Below the pieces are notes generated by a model that saw only the letters and a list, made by a program, of their open reading frames with translations, did no database searches and was not told the DNA's origin. Below are positions 45,585 to 54,652 of a stretch of 64,000 bases of DNA, in pieces. Within the stretch, counting starts at the first letter, position 1; each line of letters starts with the position of its first letter. A program made the position numbers and the translations under genes. Source of the stretch: Flaviflagellibacter deserti (lineage in GTDB: Bacteria; Pseudomonadota; Alphaproteobacteria; Rhizobiales; Methylopilaceae); the NCBI RefSeq assembly GCF_042652085.1, contig NZ_JBHSJF010000006.1:434001-498000 (forward strand), given 5' to 3'.

Positions 45585-46712
45585 ATGGACGTTCGTGCTG
45601 CAGTCGCCGTCGGCGCCGGGAAACCCCTCGAAATCACGACCGTCCAACTCGAAGGCCCCAAGGCCGGCGAAGTCCTGATCGAGATCAAGGCGACCGGCAT
45701 TTGCCACACCGACTGGTTCACTCTGTCGGGAGAGGATCCGGAAGGCCTGTTTCCGGCGATTCTCGGCCATGAAGGTGCGGGTGTCGTCGTCGAGGTCGGA
45801 ACGGGCGTCACGTCGGTGAAGCCCGGCGATCACGTCATTCCGCTCTACACGCCGGAATGCCGCCAGTGCCCGTCCTGCTTGTCGCGCAAGACCAATCTCT
45901 GCACCGCGATCCGCGCCACGCAGGGGCAGGGCGTCATGCCGGACGGGACGTCGCGCTTCTCGATCGGCGGCCAGAAGCTGCACCACTACATGGGCACCTC
46001 GACCTTCGCGAACTACACGGTCCTGCCGGAGATCGCGGTGGCGAAGGTTCGTGAGGACGCTCCGTTCGACAAGATCTGCTACATCGGCTGCGGCGTGACG
46101 ACCGGAATCGGCGCCGTGATCAACACCGCCAAGGTCGAGGCTGGCGCGACGGCCATCGTCTTCGGCCTCGGCGGCATCGGTCTCAACGTCATTCAGGGTC
46201 TGCGCCTCGTGGGCGCCGACATGATCATCGGCGTCGACATCAACAACGACAAGAAGGCCTGGGGCGAGCGGTTCGGGATGACGCATTTCGTCAATCCCGC
46301 CGAGATCGGCACTGACCTCGTCCCGTATCTCGTCAACATGACCAAACGCGGCGCGGACCAGATCGGCGGCGCCGACTACACCTTCGACTGCACGGGCAAC
46401 ACCAAGGTCATGCGCCAGGCCTTGGAGGCATGTCATCGCGGCTGGGGCGAGAGCATCGTTATCGGTGTCGCTGGCGCCGGGCAGGAGATTTCCACTCGGC
46501 CGTTCCAGCTCGTCACCGGTCGTTCGTGGAGAGGGACGGCCTTTGGTGGCGCTCGCGGGCGCACCGACGTGCCGAAGATCGTCGACTGGTACATGGATGG
46601 GAAGATCGAGATCGACCCGATGATCACCCACGTGATGCCGCTTGAAGACATCAACAAGGGCTTCGAGCTGATGCATCACGGCGAGAGCGTTCGCGGCGTC
46701 GTGGTGTTCTAA
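45585..46712 (+). CDS. frmA: S-(hydroxymethyl)glutathione dehydrogenase (class III alcohol dehydrogenase)
   Basis: A 375-residue zinc enzyme that oxidises the glutathione-formaldehyde adduct with NAD. The catalytic zinc cysteine is in TGICHTDWF and its histidine in GHEGAGVV. The structural zinc cysteines are in CRQCPSCLSRKTNLC, and the NAD fold GLGGIGLNVIQG follows. GGAGG precedes the ATG. It is the usual formaldehyde-detoxification route. No S-formylglutathione hydrolase gene is adjacent. Confidence 0.94.
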   Translation: MDVRAAVAVGAGKPLEITTVQLEGPKAGEVLIEIKATGICHTDWFTLSGEDPEGLFPAILGHEGAGVVVEVGTGVTSVKPGDHVIPLYTPECRQCPSCLSRKTNLCTAIRATQGQGVMPDGTSRFSIGGQKLHHYMGTSTFANYTVLPEIAVAKVREDAPFDKICYIGCGVTTGIGAVINTAKVEAGATAIVFGLGGIGLNVIQGLRLVGADMIIGVDINNDKKAWGERFGMTHFVNPAEIGTDLVPYLVNMTKRGADQIGGADYTFDCTGNTKVMRQALEACHRGWGESIVIGVAGAGQEISTRPFQLVTGRSWRGTAFGGARGRTDVPKIVDWYMDGKIEIDPMITHVMPLEDINKGFELMHHGESVRGVVVF

Positions 46713-46750
46713 AGCGTTCGGGCGATCGGTCCATCACTGATAAGGCGATA

Positions 46751-47425
46751 ATGCGGGCTCGCGATCTTCGGGATGCAAGGCCGAGAACCTTTATCGAGGT
46801 TCAGACGAGCCCGACCTTATTCAATACCTACAACCTGCCAATGGAGCGGATTTACTTGCCGATCCATTTGGAGGAGACCACACGATTTCTCCCGCTGGTT
46901 CAGCACCTGCTGATATCCGTCGTTGCGATACTGATAACAGGGTGGCTATTCTTCGGTCTCGCCGCGACTGTTTCGATTGCCTTCATCGAGAACGATATCG
47001 CCGCCTTTCTTATAGGAGCAGCCATCTGCGGATTGCCGCTCGCTTTAACCGTGCCGCTCTCAGGTGTGTTCTTCGTCCATCTTGCCGATCTCCACGATCG
47101 CTCCCCACTGATCGTGATCTCGGAAGATGGAATATTGGATCGGCGTCAAATGAGAAAAGCGATACAATGGGTGGAAGTCGAATCAGTCAGGAAAATAGTT
47201 CCATCATATAGATCTTGGTATTTTCGATCTCACGGCGTTTTGCTGACATTGAGAAAAGAAATTCACCCGCGTATCAATATTTTTCGGTTTGGCGCTCTTA
47301 CTGTGCTATTTCGGAAGAAAAGCCAAATCTATATTCCATTAGAAATGATGTTTATTGATGGATTTATGCTGGACAAGGTAGTCACGACGCTCGCTCAACG
47401 CGCCGGGGCACAGGTCCGCGAATAG
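46751..47425 (+). CDS. AT-rich membrane protein with PH-like C-terminus (STM3941-like)
   Basis: A 224-residue product with two strong hydrophobic segments near residues 52-75 and 84-108. A cytoplasmic domain follows with the pattern PLIVISEDGILDRR...IQWVEVESV, resembling the bacterial PH-like domain of STM3941-type proteins. The start is uncertain: ATG at 46751 has AAGG nearby, while ATG at 46841 would remove 30 residues of low character. From about 46,900 the gene is clearly more AT-rich than its neighbours, with A/T-ending codons, which suggests recent acquisition. Function unknown. Confidence 0.65.
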   Translation: MRARDLRDARPRTFIEVQTSPTLFNTYNLPMERIYLPIHLEETTRFLPLVQHLLISVVAILITGWLFFGLAATVSIAFIENDIAAFLIGAAICGLPLALTVPLSGVFFVHLADLHDRSPLIVISEDGILDRRQMRKAIQWVEVESVRKIVPSYRSWYFRSHGVLLTLRKEIHPRINIFRFGALTVLFRKKSQIYIPLEMMFIDGFMLDKVVTTLAQRAGAQVRE

Positions 47426-47612
47426 CCCGCACGTGCTTGTCCCCGTTTCCGGCGCGGGCTAGGCTTCGCGCCGGTTGATACGGCCTGCCGCTCGCGCCCT
47501 ATGGGGTCTGGTGAACGTATCTCGACATCGCTTCCTGTCCTTCTGACGGCGGATGCGTCGGCAATGCGGGCACTGACCGGATATTCCGCCGTGAGAACAC
47601 GGATGGGAACAC

Positions 47613-48158
47613 ATGCGCACTTTCATGAACGCCAAGGCGATGGCGAAGACACTCGAATCGTCTCTCGCCGCTCGCAACATCGACCTGCCGCATAGCGCCG
47701 CTCTGGAAATCGTCGCCGCTCAATTCGGCTGCAAGGACTGGAACGTCCTGTCGGCCCGCATCGCGTCTGAAGTCAGGGCCGACGACGGCTCGATCGCCAT
47801 CCAGCCGGCGATCCCCGTGGTTCGGACCTTCTCGGAGGAGAAGGCGCGGGAGTTCTACTGCGACTGGCTCGGCTTTCGCGTCGACTGGGAGCATCGCTTC
47901 GCGCCCGGCATGCCGCTCTATCAGCAGATATCCCGTTCGGAATCGCTGCTGCATCTCAGCGAGCATCACGGCGATGCGACGCCGGGATCGACGTGCTTCG
48001 TCAGGGTGGCCGGTATCGAGGCCTATCATCGCGAACTGCATGCCAAGCGCTACGCGAACATGCGTCCCGGCATCGAGAAGGTGGACTGGGGGCTGGAAAT
48101 GACGGTGATCGACCCGTTCGGCAACCGCATCCGATTCTGCGAGCAGCGGCACGTCTGA
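47613..48158 (+). CDS. Two-domain glyoxalase-superfamily protein
   Basis: A 181-residue protein. Residues 1-50 form a small helical domain (AKTLESSLAARNIDLPHSAA; QFGCKDWNVLSARI) often found at the front of this group. Residues about 65-180 form a VOC fold like bleomycin-resistance proteins (FYCDWLGFRVDWEHRF; MTVIDPFGNRIRFCE). An antibiotic-sequestering or metal-dependent role is only inferred. ATG at 47613 has GGGA upstream; ATG at 47625 is possible. Confidence 0.8.
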   Translation: MRTFMNAKAMAKTLESSLAARNIDLPHSAALEIVAAQFGCKDWNVLSARIASEVRADDGSIAIQPAIPVVRTFSEEKAREFYCDWLGFRVDWEHRFAPGMPLYQQISRSESLLHLSEHHGDATPGSTCFVRVAGIEAYHRELHAKRYANMRPGIEKVDWGLEMTVIDPFGNRIRFCEQRHV

Positions 48159-48184
48159 CGGCGGCGGCTGACGTTAGCGCGATC

Positions 48185-48221
48185 GAAACACCACGGGGCG
48201 CAGGCTGCACCGTGGTGTTTC
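48185..48221. other. Perfect 12-base inverted repeat upstream of mgtE
   Basis: The arms gaaacaccacgg and ccgtggtgtttc enclose 13 bases, 27 bases after the glyoxalase-like gene and about 105 bases before mgtE. There is no T-run. It may end the upstream transcript. No magnesium riboswitch architecture was recognised in this 168-base gap. Confidence 0.6.
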
Positions 48222-48326
48222 AACGACTGTCCGGAACTAGTTGAGGAGCGGGAACATCTCCCATTGCCCCCAAGCGTGACTTCGCTACAAGACCGCTGAT
48301 CTTTTCCCTCTTTCCGGAGCCCGACC

Positions 48327-49724
48327 ATGGCCGAGCCTGAGCTCCAGACGGAGGAACCGGAGGTCGAGGGCGACGAGGAGCAGGCGATTACTGCCGCTCT
48401 TGTCGAGGCGGTCGCGGAGACGATCCGGACCGGAGACGCAGAACGCCTCCGGACTCTGGCTGGCGACCTCCACGAAGCCGACCTCGGCGAACTCGTCGCC
48501 GCGCTCCCCGCCGATCTGCGTCCGGGCCTGGTCGAACTGCTGGGCGAGGACTTCCACTTCGCCGCGCTGACCGAGGTCGACGAGAGCGTCCGCCTCGAAC
48601 TCCTCGAGGACCTCCCGACCGAGACGATCGTCGAAGGCCTGCGCGATCTCGATTCCGACGACGCCGTCTACATTCTCGAAGACATGGAGGACGAGGATCG
48701 AGCGGAGATCCTCGAACGCCTGCCGCTGCCCGACCGGGTGGCGCTGACCCGCGGTCTCGATTTCCCGGAAGAGTCGGCCGGCCGTCTGATGCAGACGGAT
48801 TTCGTCGCGGTGCCGCCGTTCTGGACGGTCGGCCGGACGATCGATCATCTGCGCGAGATGGAAGACGCGCCGGAGACCTTCTACGAGATCTTCGTCATCG
48901 ACCCGTATTTCAAGCTGATCGGAACGGTTCCCCTCGACCGTATCCTGCGCAGCACCCGCAATACGCGGATCGAGAAGATACTGAACGAGGATGTCCGCTC
49001 GTTCGAGGCGACGCAGGACCGGGAAGAGGTCGCCCGCTCGTTCCAGCGCTACAATCTCGTCTCCGCGCCGGTGACCGATCCCGATGACAGGCTGGTGGGC
49101 GTGCTGACCGTCGACGACATCGTCGACGTCATCCAGCAGGAGACCGAAGAAGACCTGCGCGCTCTCGGCGGCGTCATGGGCGACGAGGAATTATCGGACA
49201 CCGTCGTCGAGACCGCGCGCGGCCGTTTTCCGTGGCTTGTCGTCAATCTGGGGACGGCATTTCTTGCCGCGAGCGTGATCGGCTTGTTCACCAAGTCGCT
49301 GGAGCACATGGTGGCGCTTGCGGTGCTGATGCCGATCGTCGCCTCTATGGGCGGCAATGCCGGCACGCAAGCGATGACAGTGACCGTGCGCGCTCTTGCG
49401 ACGCGCGAGCTGGGCCGCCGCAACAGCGGCCGCATCGTCGTCCGCGAAGTGCTTGTCGGCGCGGCTAACGGCGTTCTTCTTGCGGTTCTGCTCGGTGCCG
49501 GCGCGGGCCTCTGGTTCAAGAATCTGGACCTCGGCGCCGTCATCGCGTCGGCTTTGATCGTGAACATGGTCGTCGCCGGATTGTTCGGTACGATCATTCC
49601 ACTGACCTTTCACAAGCTGAAACTAGACCCTGCGGTGGCGTCCGGCGTTTTCCTGACGACATTTACCGATGTTTCTGGTTTCTTTGGCTTTCTTGGCCTC
49701 GCCACATGGTGGTTCGGGTTGTGA
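48327..49724 (+). CDS. mgtE: Magnesium channel MgtE
   Basis: A 465-residue magnesium transporter. An acidic N-terminal domain (about 1-140) is followed by two CBS domains (about 145-270), which act as magnesium sensors. Then come five transmembrane helices with the pore segment MPIVASMGGNAGTQA near 340-355. Lengths and order match MgtE exactly. GGAG lies seven bases before the ATG. CorC-like genes are absent nearby. Confidence 0.94.
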   Translation: MAEPELQTEEPEVEGDEEQAITAALVEAVAETIRTGDAERLRTLAGDLHEADLGELVAALPADLRPGLVELLGEDFHFAALTEVDESVRLELLEDLPTETIVEGLRDLDSDDAVYILEDMEDEDRAEILERLPLPDRVALTRGLDFPEESAGRLMQTDFVAVPPFWTVGRTIDHLREMEDAPETFYEIFVIDPYFKLIGTVPLDRILRSTRNTRIEKILNEDVRSFEATQDREEVARSFQRYNLVSAPVTDPDDRLVGVLTVDDIVDVIQQETEEDLRALGGVMGDEELSDTVVETARGRFPWLVVNLGTAFLAASVIGLFTKSLEHMVALAVLMPIVASMGGNAGTQAMTVTVRALATRELGRRNSGRIVVREVLVGAANGVLLAVLLGAGAGLWFKNLDLGAVIASALIVNMVVAGLFGTIIPLTFHKLKLDPAVASGVFLTTFTDVSGFFGFLGLATWWFGL

Positions 49725-49894
49725 AACACCGGGGTTCGCATGCGGAAGATGCAGGGTAGACGGCAATGTTCCGCATTGCGGCGGAAGGTCGGCGAGTCTA
49801 TATCACCGCGCTCTTTGGCGGCGGGAGCTTTTCTCTTCCGGTCGCGTTCTGAGGGTGCAGGCGCCGCAACGGCGCGATTGGACGTCCGTCCCTA

Positions 49895-51811
49895 ATGGCC
49901 GATTCTTCGCCGAGCTTTGTCGCCGCTGACGTCGGCGCGCCTCACGCCCATACCCATTCCCATGGCTCCAACTGGATGCTCATGCTGGGCAGTCTGGGCG
50001 TGGTCTACGGCGACATCGGCACGAGCCCTCTCTACGCCCTTCGTGAATCCCTCCTTCATGTGGGCCAGGCGCCGACGCGCGCGGAGATGATCGGTGTCGT
50101 CTCGCTCCTGATCTGGGCGCTGATCCTCGTCGTCACCGTCAAATATGTCGTGCTCGTCATGCGGGCCGACAACCAGGGCGAGGGCGGTACGCTGTCACTG
50201 ATGGCGCTGGCGCAATCCTCGCTCAAGAAGGCGAGTCCGCTCGTCACCGGACTCGGCATCGTCGGTGCCTCGCTATTCTATGGCGACTCGATCCTGACGC
50301 CGGCCATCTCGGTTCTCTCCGCGGTGGAAGGCATGACGACCGTCTCGCCGCTCTCCGAGGACTATGTGGTCGCGGTGACGCTCGCGATCCTGATCGCCGT
50401 CTATACCGTGCAGTCCTATGGCACAGGACGGGTCGCCTCGTTCTTCGGGCCGATCATGCTCGTCTGGTTTGCGACGCTGACCATTTTCGGCGTGCTCCAC
50501 ATCTCGGATTCGCCGGACATCCTGCTGGCGCTGAACCCGTATCATGCGCTGCGCTTCATGTTCGGCCACGGCATCCTGGGCTTCACGGTGCTCGGCTCGG
50601 TGTTCCTCGCCGTCACCGGCGCCGAGGCGCTCTACGCGGATATGGGTCATTTCGGCCGTTCGCCGATCCGCAAGGCCTGGCTGTTCTGCGTTCTGCCGGC
50701 TCTCGTCCTCAATTATCTTGGGCAGGGGGCGCTCGCGCTGGCGCATCCGGCCTCGATCGGAAACCTGTTCTTCCACACCGCGCCGGAGCCGCTCCGGCTG
50801 CCCTTCGTGATTCTGGCGACGGCGGCGACCGTCATCGCCGCGCAGGCGGTGATCACCGGCGCCTATTCGCTGACCCAGCAGGCGATGCAGCTCGGCATTC
50901 TCCCGCGTCTCGAGGTCCAGCACACATCGGAGACCCAGCTCGGCCAGATCTACATGCCGAAGGTCAACTGGCTGATGCTGGCGGGCGCGATCGCGCTCGT
51001 GATCGTCTTTCAGACATCGAGCAATCTGGCCTCGGCCTACGGCCTCGCGGTGGTCGGCACGATGTTCATGACGAGCCTTCTCAGCGTTGTCGTCATCGCA
51101 AAGTCCTGGAGGTGGGGTTGGCCGCTGGCGCTCCTCATCATCGTACCGTTCTTCGTGATAGATTCGGCGTTCCTCATCGCCAACCTCTTGAAATTGCTGG
51201 ATGGCGGCTATGTCCCGCTGCTGCTCGGCGCCATAATGTCGATCGCGATGTGGACCTGGGTGAGGGGGACCAGGATTCTGGCCGCGAAGGTCCGGCGCGA
51301 CAGCGTGCCGTTCGAAACCCTGATCAAGACGCTCGGCAAGAGCTCCGCGGTACGGGTACCCGGTACGGCGATCTTCATGACCTCCGATCCCGAGATCGCA
51401 CCGGCGGCGATGCTTCACAATCTGAAGCACAACAAGGTCCTGCATGAGAAGAATATCCTCTTGACCGTCAAGACGATGCAGCGACCCTATGTCGATGAGG
51501 AAGGCCGCTTCACCTACGAGAAGGTGTCGGAAGACTTCTCGAAACTTCAGATCTGCTACGGCTATATGGAGAGCCCGAACATCCCGAAGGCGCTGACGCT
51601 CGCGAAAGCCCGCGCCGGGATGAAGTTCGACATCATGTCGACCTCGTTCTTCGTCGGGCGCCGTTCGCTTCGTGCATCGCAGAAGGGCGGGATGCCGCTC
51701 TGGCAGGACAATCTCTACATCTCTCTCTCGCGGCAGGCCGACGACCTGATCGAATATTTCCGTATTCCGGCAGGGCGCGTTATCGAACTCGGCAGCCAGG
51801 TCACGCTGTAG
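49895..51811 (+). CDS. kup: Low-affinity potassium transporter Kup
   Basis: A 638-residue potassium-proton symporter of the KUP/HAK family. LGSLGVVYGDIGTSPLYALR (residues 31-50) is the family signature. About twelve hydrophobic helices follow, ending near residue 460, and then a cytoplasmic C-terminal domain. The Shine-Dalgarno sequence is poor. It lies 170 bases after mgtE, so the two cation transporters may be transcribed separately. Confidence 0.94.
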   Translation: MADSSPSFVAADVGAPHAHTHSHGSNWMLMLGSLGVVYGDIGTSPLYALRESLLHVGQAPTRAEMIGVVSLLIWALILVVTVKYVVLVMRADNQGEGGTLSLMALAQSSLKKASPLVTGLGIVGASLFYGDSILTPAISVLSAVEGMTTVSPLSEDYVVAVTLAILIAVYTVQSYGTGRVASFFGPIMLVWFATLTIFGVLHISDSPDILLALNPYHALRFMFGHGILGFTVLGSVFLAVTGAEALYADMGHFGRSPIRKAWLFCVLPALVLNYLGQGALALAHPASIGNLFFHTAPEPLRLPFVILATAATVIAAQAVITGAYSLTQQAMQLGILPRLEVQHTSETQLGQIYMPKVNWLMLAGAIALVIVFQTSSNLASAYGLAVVGTMFMTSLLSVVVIAKSWRWGWPLALLIIVPFFVIDSAFLIANLLKLLDGGYVPLLLGAIMSIAMWTWVRGTRILAAKVRRDSVPFETLIKTLGKSSAVRVPGTAIFMTSDPEIAPAAMLHNLKHNKVLHEKNILLTVKTMQRPYVDEEGRFTYEKVSEDFSKLQICYGYMESPNIPKALTLAKARAGMKFDIMSTSFFVGRRSLRASQKGGMPLWQDNLYISLSRQADDLIEYFRIPAGRVIELGSQVTL

Positions 51812-51817
51812 GCTGCT

Positions 51818-51975
51818 GAGCTTCGTTCCCCGGACAAGTGCGCGCAGCGCACGCCGATCCGGGGCCTGGCGCGTAAGCGCGCCGCAGGCGCTCAATAGCT
51901 AACGAGCTTCGCGAGTATGCGCTGGGTCCCGGTTCTCGATGCAGCTTCGCTGCACCCGGACCGGGAAACGAGCTT
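51818..51975. repeat. Composite palindromic element between kup and DUF3253 gene
   Basis: The 160-base gap is made almost entirely of nested inverted repeats. Ccccgga (51828-51834) pairs with tccgggg (51858-51864) around gtgcg/cgcac. Tcccggt (51927-51933) pairs with accggga (51959-51965) around tgcagc-TTC-gctgca. The outer edges gagcttcgttccc and gggaaacgagct also match. It looks like a REP-type palindromic element rather than two ordinary terminators. Confidence 0.6.
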
Positions 51976-52234
51976 AGTCAGGCGCTGCCAGCCGGTAGAC
52001 GCCCTTGAACGTCTCGGGATCCACGGGCTTCCCCTTCCGCAGGATCGCGATATGGCCGTCGCGGGCCAGGCGGATCGCGACTTTGCGGACCGGTTGCATC
52101 AGGCTGTGCCAGTCCACTCCGGCTTTCGTGGCAAGCGCCTTGGCGACTTCGCCGGGGTCGACACTCTTTCCCGTGCCGTGCTTGCGCGTCATGTCGAGGA
52201 TGGTTTCCTCGATTACCTGTTCGGAAACGCTCAT
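51974..52234 (-). CDS. DUF3253 protein
   Basis: An 86-residue protein whose whole length fits DUF3253, a small winged-helix-like domain. VDPGEVAKALA, WHSLMQPVRKVAIRLARDGH and LRKGKPVDPETFKGVYRL are the family pattern. It has no assigned function. It overlaps the DUF599 gene upstream by four bases, so they are probably co-translated. Confidence 0.85.
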   Translation of the reverse strand: MSVSEQVIEETILDMTRKHGTGKSVDPGEVAKALATKAGVDWHSLMQPVRKVAIRLARDGHIAILRKGKPVDPETFKGVYRLAAPD

Positions 52235-52917
52235 GCTTCACCGCCGAAACTGGCGGCCTCGACCGAATCCGAGGCGAATTGCCGACGCCAGAGAACGATC
52301 GTGACGATCAGTGTCGTCACCATCAGGACGAGCGGCCCAGCGAACCAGCCGAGATAGGCGATGGCGAAGAAGAAGGCGCGAAGACCCCGGTTGAACTGCC
52401 GAGCGGCGGCCATGTTCATCCGGGCCGCACGCTGGATGGCAATCTCCGCCTCGGCGTCGGTGACGCTGCCGGCGATCGGCGTCGCTCCGATCAGGATCGC
52501 GACATAGTTGAACAGTCGATATGACCAGACGAGTTTGAAGAAAGAATAGGCGAAGATCAGCGCGAGCCCGAGGACCTTGATCTCAAACGTTGCGCGGGTC
52601 GTCTGCGAGGCAAGCGGGAGGTGGGTGAGGACTTCGAGAGCGGTATCCGTCGTACCGAGTGCTGACAGGGTGCCGCCGATGGCCAGCAGCGAGCTCGAGG
52701 CGAAGAAGGCGGTGCCGTTCTGCAGACCACCCATGATCTGCCCGTCGAGAATGCGGTTCTCGCGGTGGTACATCTGCCGCATCCAGGTGACGCGCGCCTC
52801 GTGCATGATCGCATTGAGGCCGCCTCGCTGGGTGAATTCGAGGTAGATGTAATAGACGACCCAAGCCAGGGCGAAGAGGCCGAGCGCTACGTAGTCGAGC
52901 GGCGTGAAGTCGAACAA
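52231..52917 (-). CDS. DUF599 family membrane protein
   Basis: A 228-residue inner-membrane protein with four hydrophobic segments. The pattern near HEARVTWMRQMYHRENRILD (residues 40-59) and the small-residue-rich RAARMNMAAARQFNRGLRAF region mark DUF599. The function is unknown. It heads a two-gene unit with the DUF3253 gene. Confidence 0.88.
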   Translation of the reverse strand: MFDFTPLDYVALGLFALAWVVYYIYLEFTQRGGLNAIMHEARVTWMRQMYHRENRILDGQIMGGLQNGTAFFASSSLLAIGGTLSALGTTDTALEVLTHLPLASQTTRATFEIKVLGLALIFAYSFFKLVWSYRLFNYVAILIGATPIAGSVTDAEAEIAIQRAARMNMAAARQFNRGLRAFFFAIAYLGWFAGPLVLMVTTLIVTIVLWRRQFASDSVEAASFGGEA

Positions 52918-52980
52918 TGATCGGTCCTCGCAAGACGCGGAATGTTAGCTGTGGTCGCGATTCGAGGCGATGACGGCGTG

Positions 52981-53090
52981 TTTTCCGGGGCCGCGAAGCG
53001 ACGAGCCCGGAATCCATAGTCCCTGTGCTGATAATGGAGTCGAGACGCTGCGGAGTATGGGTTCCGGGCTCGGCTTCGCCGCCCCGGAAA
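52981..53090. repeat. Long imperfect palindromic element between DUF599 and DUF1489 genes
   Basis: Two arms of about 35-37 bases face each other: one begins ttttccggggccgcgaagcg (52981-53018), and the other is the reverse complement of tttccggggcggcgaagccg and its continuation (53056-53090). They differ at only a few positions. The 37-base centre has no coding potential. The design resembles intergenic palindromes that occur in many copies in some Hyphomicrobiales genomes. Copy number cannot be judged from one window. Confidence 0.65.
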
Positions 53091-53095
53091 TCGGG

Positions 53096-53530
53096 TCAGA
53101 GCAGGCCCAGTTCCTTCAGCTCTACAACGATATGCGCGGGCAGGCCGGCATCCTTCGTCGCGTCTCGCATATCGCTCGGGGCATCGGCGTGGGCGAGATA
53201 GCGCCAGCCCTGAAAGGGGCGTGAGGGGCGCGGCACGACGCGGACGAGTTCGGGATCGAGGACTAGCTGGCAACGGGAGATGCCGTCGGCTCCGGTCACG
53301 GAACGTAAAGCGAGTAGTCTCTGGCGCGCCTGCATGACGCCCTTGATGACCCAGTAGAGCGAGCCGCCATCGAGCAGGTCCTCAGCGCGGCTCGGCGCCA
53401 TTCGGGTGGTATGCACCTGTTCGACCGCGAGGCCGCGCGAACGCTTCTCCTCGAGCGTCTGCTCGATCCACTCCTCCAGATCCTCGAAGGATTCCGCGCC
53501 GACGCAGAGCTTTTGCAGGTGAAGGGGCAT
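53096..53530 (-). CDS. DUF1489 family protein
   Basis: A 144-residue protein. PLHLQKLCVGAESFEDLEEW at the start, HTTRMAPSRAEDLLDGGSLY and GWRYLAHADAPSDM later are the DUF1489 landmarks. It is conserved in alphaproteobacteria and has no known function. ATG at 53530 gives the conserved start; an open frame continues upstream without homology. Confidence 0.87.
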   Translation of the reverse strand: MPLHLQKLCVGAESFEDLEEWIEQTLEEKRSRGLAVEQVHTTRMAPSRAEDLLDGGSLYWVIKGVMQARQRLLALRSVTGADGISRCQLVLDPELVRVVPRPSRPFQGWRYLAHADAPSDMRDATKDAGLPAHIVVELKELGLL

Positions 53531-53580
53531 ACCTCTACCTGCGCCCGGATAACGTTGGCCGCAAGAGGGTCTGTGGACAG

Positions 53581-54231
53581 TCAGAACTCGTATTGCGGCA
53601 GGACCCAGGTCTCGGCCTTGGCGCCGTCGTACCATTGCTGCATTGCCGGCAGCGTGAGGATCGCGTCGACATAGGCGCGAGCTTCCGGCATGAGCTTGAC
53701 GTTGTAGGTCTCGAAGCGAGTGGCGACGGGGGCGTACATCGCGTCCGCTCCGGAGAATTCACCGAACAGGAATGGCCCGCCCTGGCCGAACCGGCCGCGC
53801 GCCTCGGCCCAGATCTCCTCAATGCGGGCGATGTTCTCATTGGCTTCCGGATCGATCGGAAAGTCGGTGTAGGACCGGCGGACGTTCATCGTGTAGTGGC
53901 GGCGGAGCGCCAGGAAGCCGGAATGCATCTCGGCGGAGATCGAGCGCGCCATGGCGCGGGCCACCGGGTCCTTCGGCCAGATGCCGGCGTCGGGATAGGT
54001 CTCGGCGAGGTATTCGATGATCGCCAGAGAATCCCAGACCGTGACGTCGCCGTCCTTCAGGATCGGTACCTTGCCGGCCGGGGACTGGGAGAGGATCTGC
54101 TCGCGTGAACCCTCGATGTAGATCGGGATGACCCTTTCCTCGAACGGGATGCGGGCCTGCTTCAGCGCGATCCAGGGTCGGAGCGACCACGAGGAATAGG
54201 CCTTGTTGCCGATGACGAGGGTGAGGGACAT
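53581..54231 (-). CDS. Glutathione S-transferase family protein
   Basis: A 216-residue protein. A thioredoxin-like N-terminal domain (LVIGNKAYSSWSLRPWIALK; GKVPILKDGD with the cis-proline; WDSLAIIEYLAETYPDAGIW) is followed by an all-helical C-terminal domain. The SSWSLRPW segment suggests a serine or tyrosine-type active site. The natural substrate is unknown. Confidence 0.9.
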   Translation of the reverse strand: MSLTLVIGNKAYSSWSLRPWIALKQARIPFEERVIPIYIEGSREQILSQSPAGKVPILKDGDVTVWDSLAIIEYLAETYPDAGIWPKDPVARAMARSISAEMHSGFLALRRHYTMNVRRSYTDFPIDPEANENIARIEEIWAEARGRFGQGGPFLFGEFSGADAMYAPVATRFETYNVKLMPEARAYVDAILTLPAMQQWYDGAKAETWVLPQYEF

Positions 54232-54357
54232 CCGCGCGATCCTGTGCCGGAGAAAAACCGGCGCGAAAGTGCGGGATCACGCGGCTGGATAAAAGCGAAT
54301 TTTGCTGACGTCAGCGATCAGCGTCGGTGATTGCCTCCCTCGGGAGAGGGGGTGCCC

Positions 54358-54456
54358 TCAATTGATCGAGACGATGAGGCCCGCCACGGTGACGAAAGCG
54401 CCGGCGAGGCGGACGAGGTGCGAGACGAAACCGTCAATCGCGATGTGGTTTTGCAT
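54358..54456 (-). CDS. 32-residue hydrophobic peptide
   Basis: A very short gene, well supported by context: ATG at 54456 is preceded by GGAG with a seven-to-nine-base spacer, and third codon positions are mostly G or C. The product begins MQNHIAIDGFVSHLVRLAG, continues through a hydrophobic helix AFVTVAGLIVS and ends IN. It would be a single-span or amphipathic membrane peptide. It is divergent from the second small secreted gene. It resembles in size small membrane regulators and type I toxins, but no antisense RNA partner could be identified. Confidence 0.6.
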   Translation of the reverse strand: MQNHIAIDGFVSHLVRLAGAFVTVAGLIVSIN

Positions 54457-54652
54457 CGGATTGTCTCCATACAGACCGTGTCTTTGTAGGGAGGTAAGTT
54501 TCGGTTCGATGTCCGGCAGGTGTCATCCGCGCAACGCTGGGCCGCATTGTGACGATCAAGTCCGGTTCATCACGGGGATAAGCCTAGAGCTTCCAGTGAC
54601 AGTGAATCCTTGCCGCACCCACGCTGAGTGCCTCTGATTCCAGGAGGCCTTC

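Noticed and set aside
48159..48326. Magnesium riboswitch upstream of mgtE
   Set aside because: Only a simple 12-base hairpin is present. The multi-helix layout of M-box or ykkC-like leaders was not recognised by eye.
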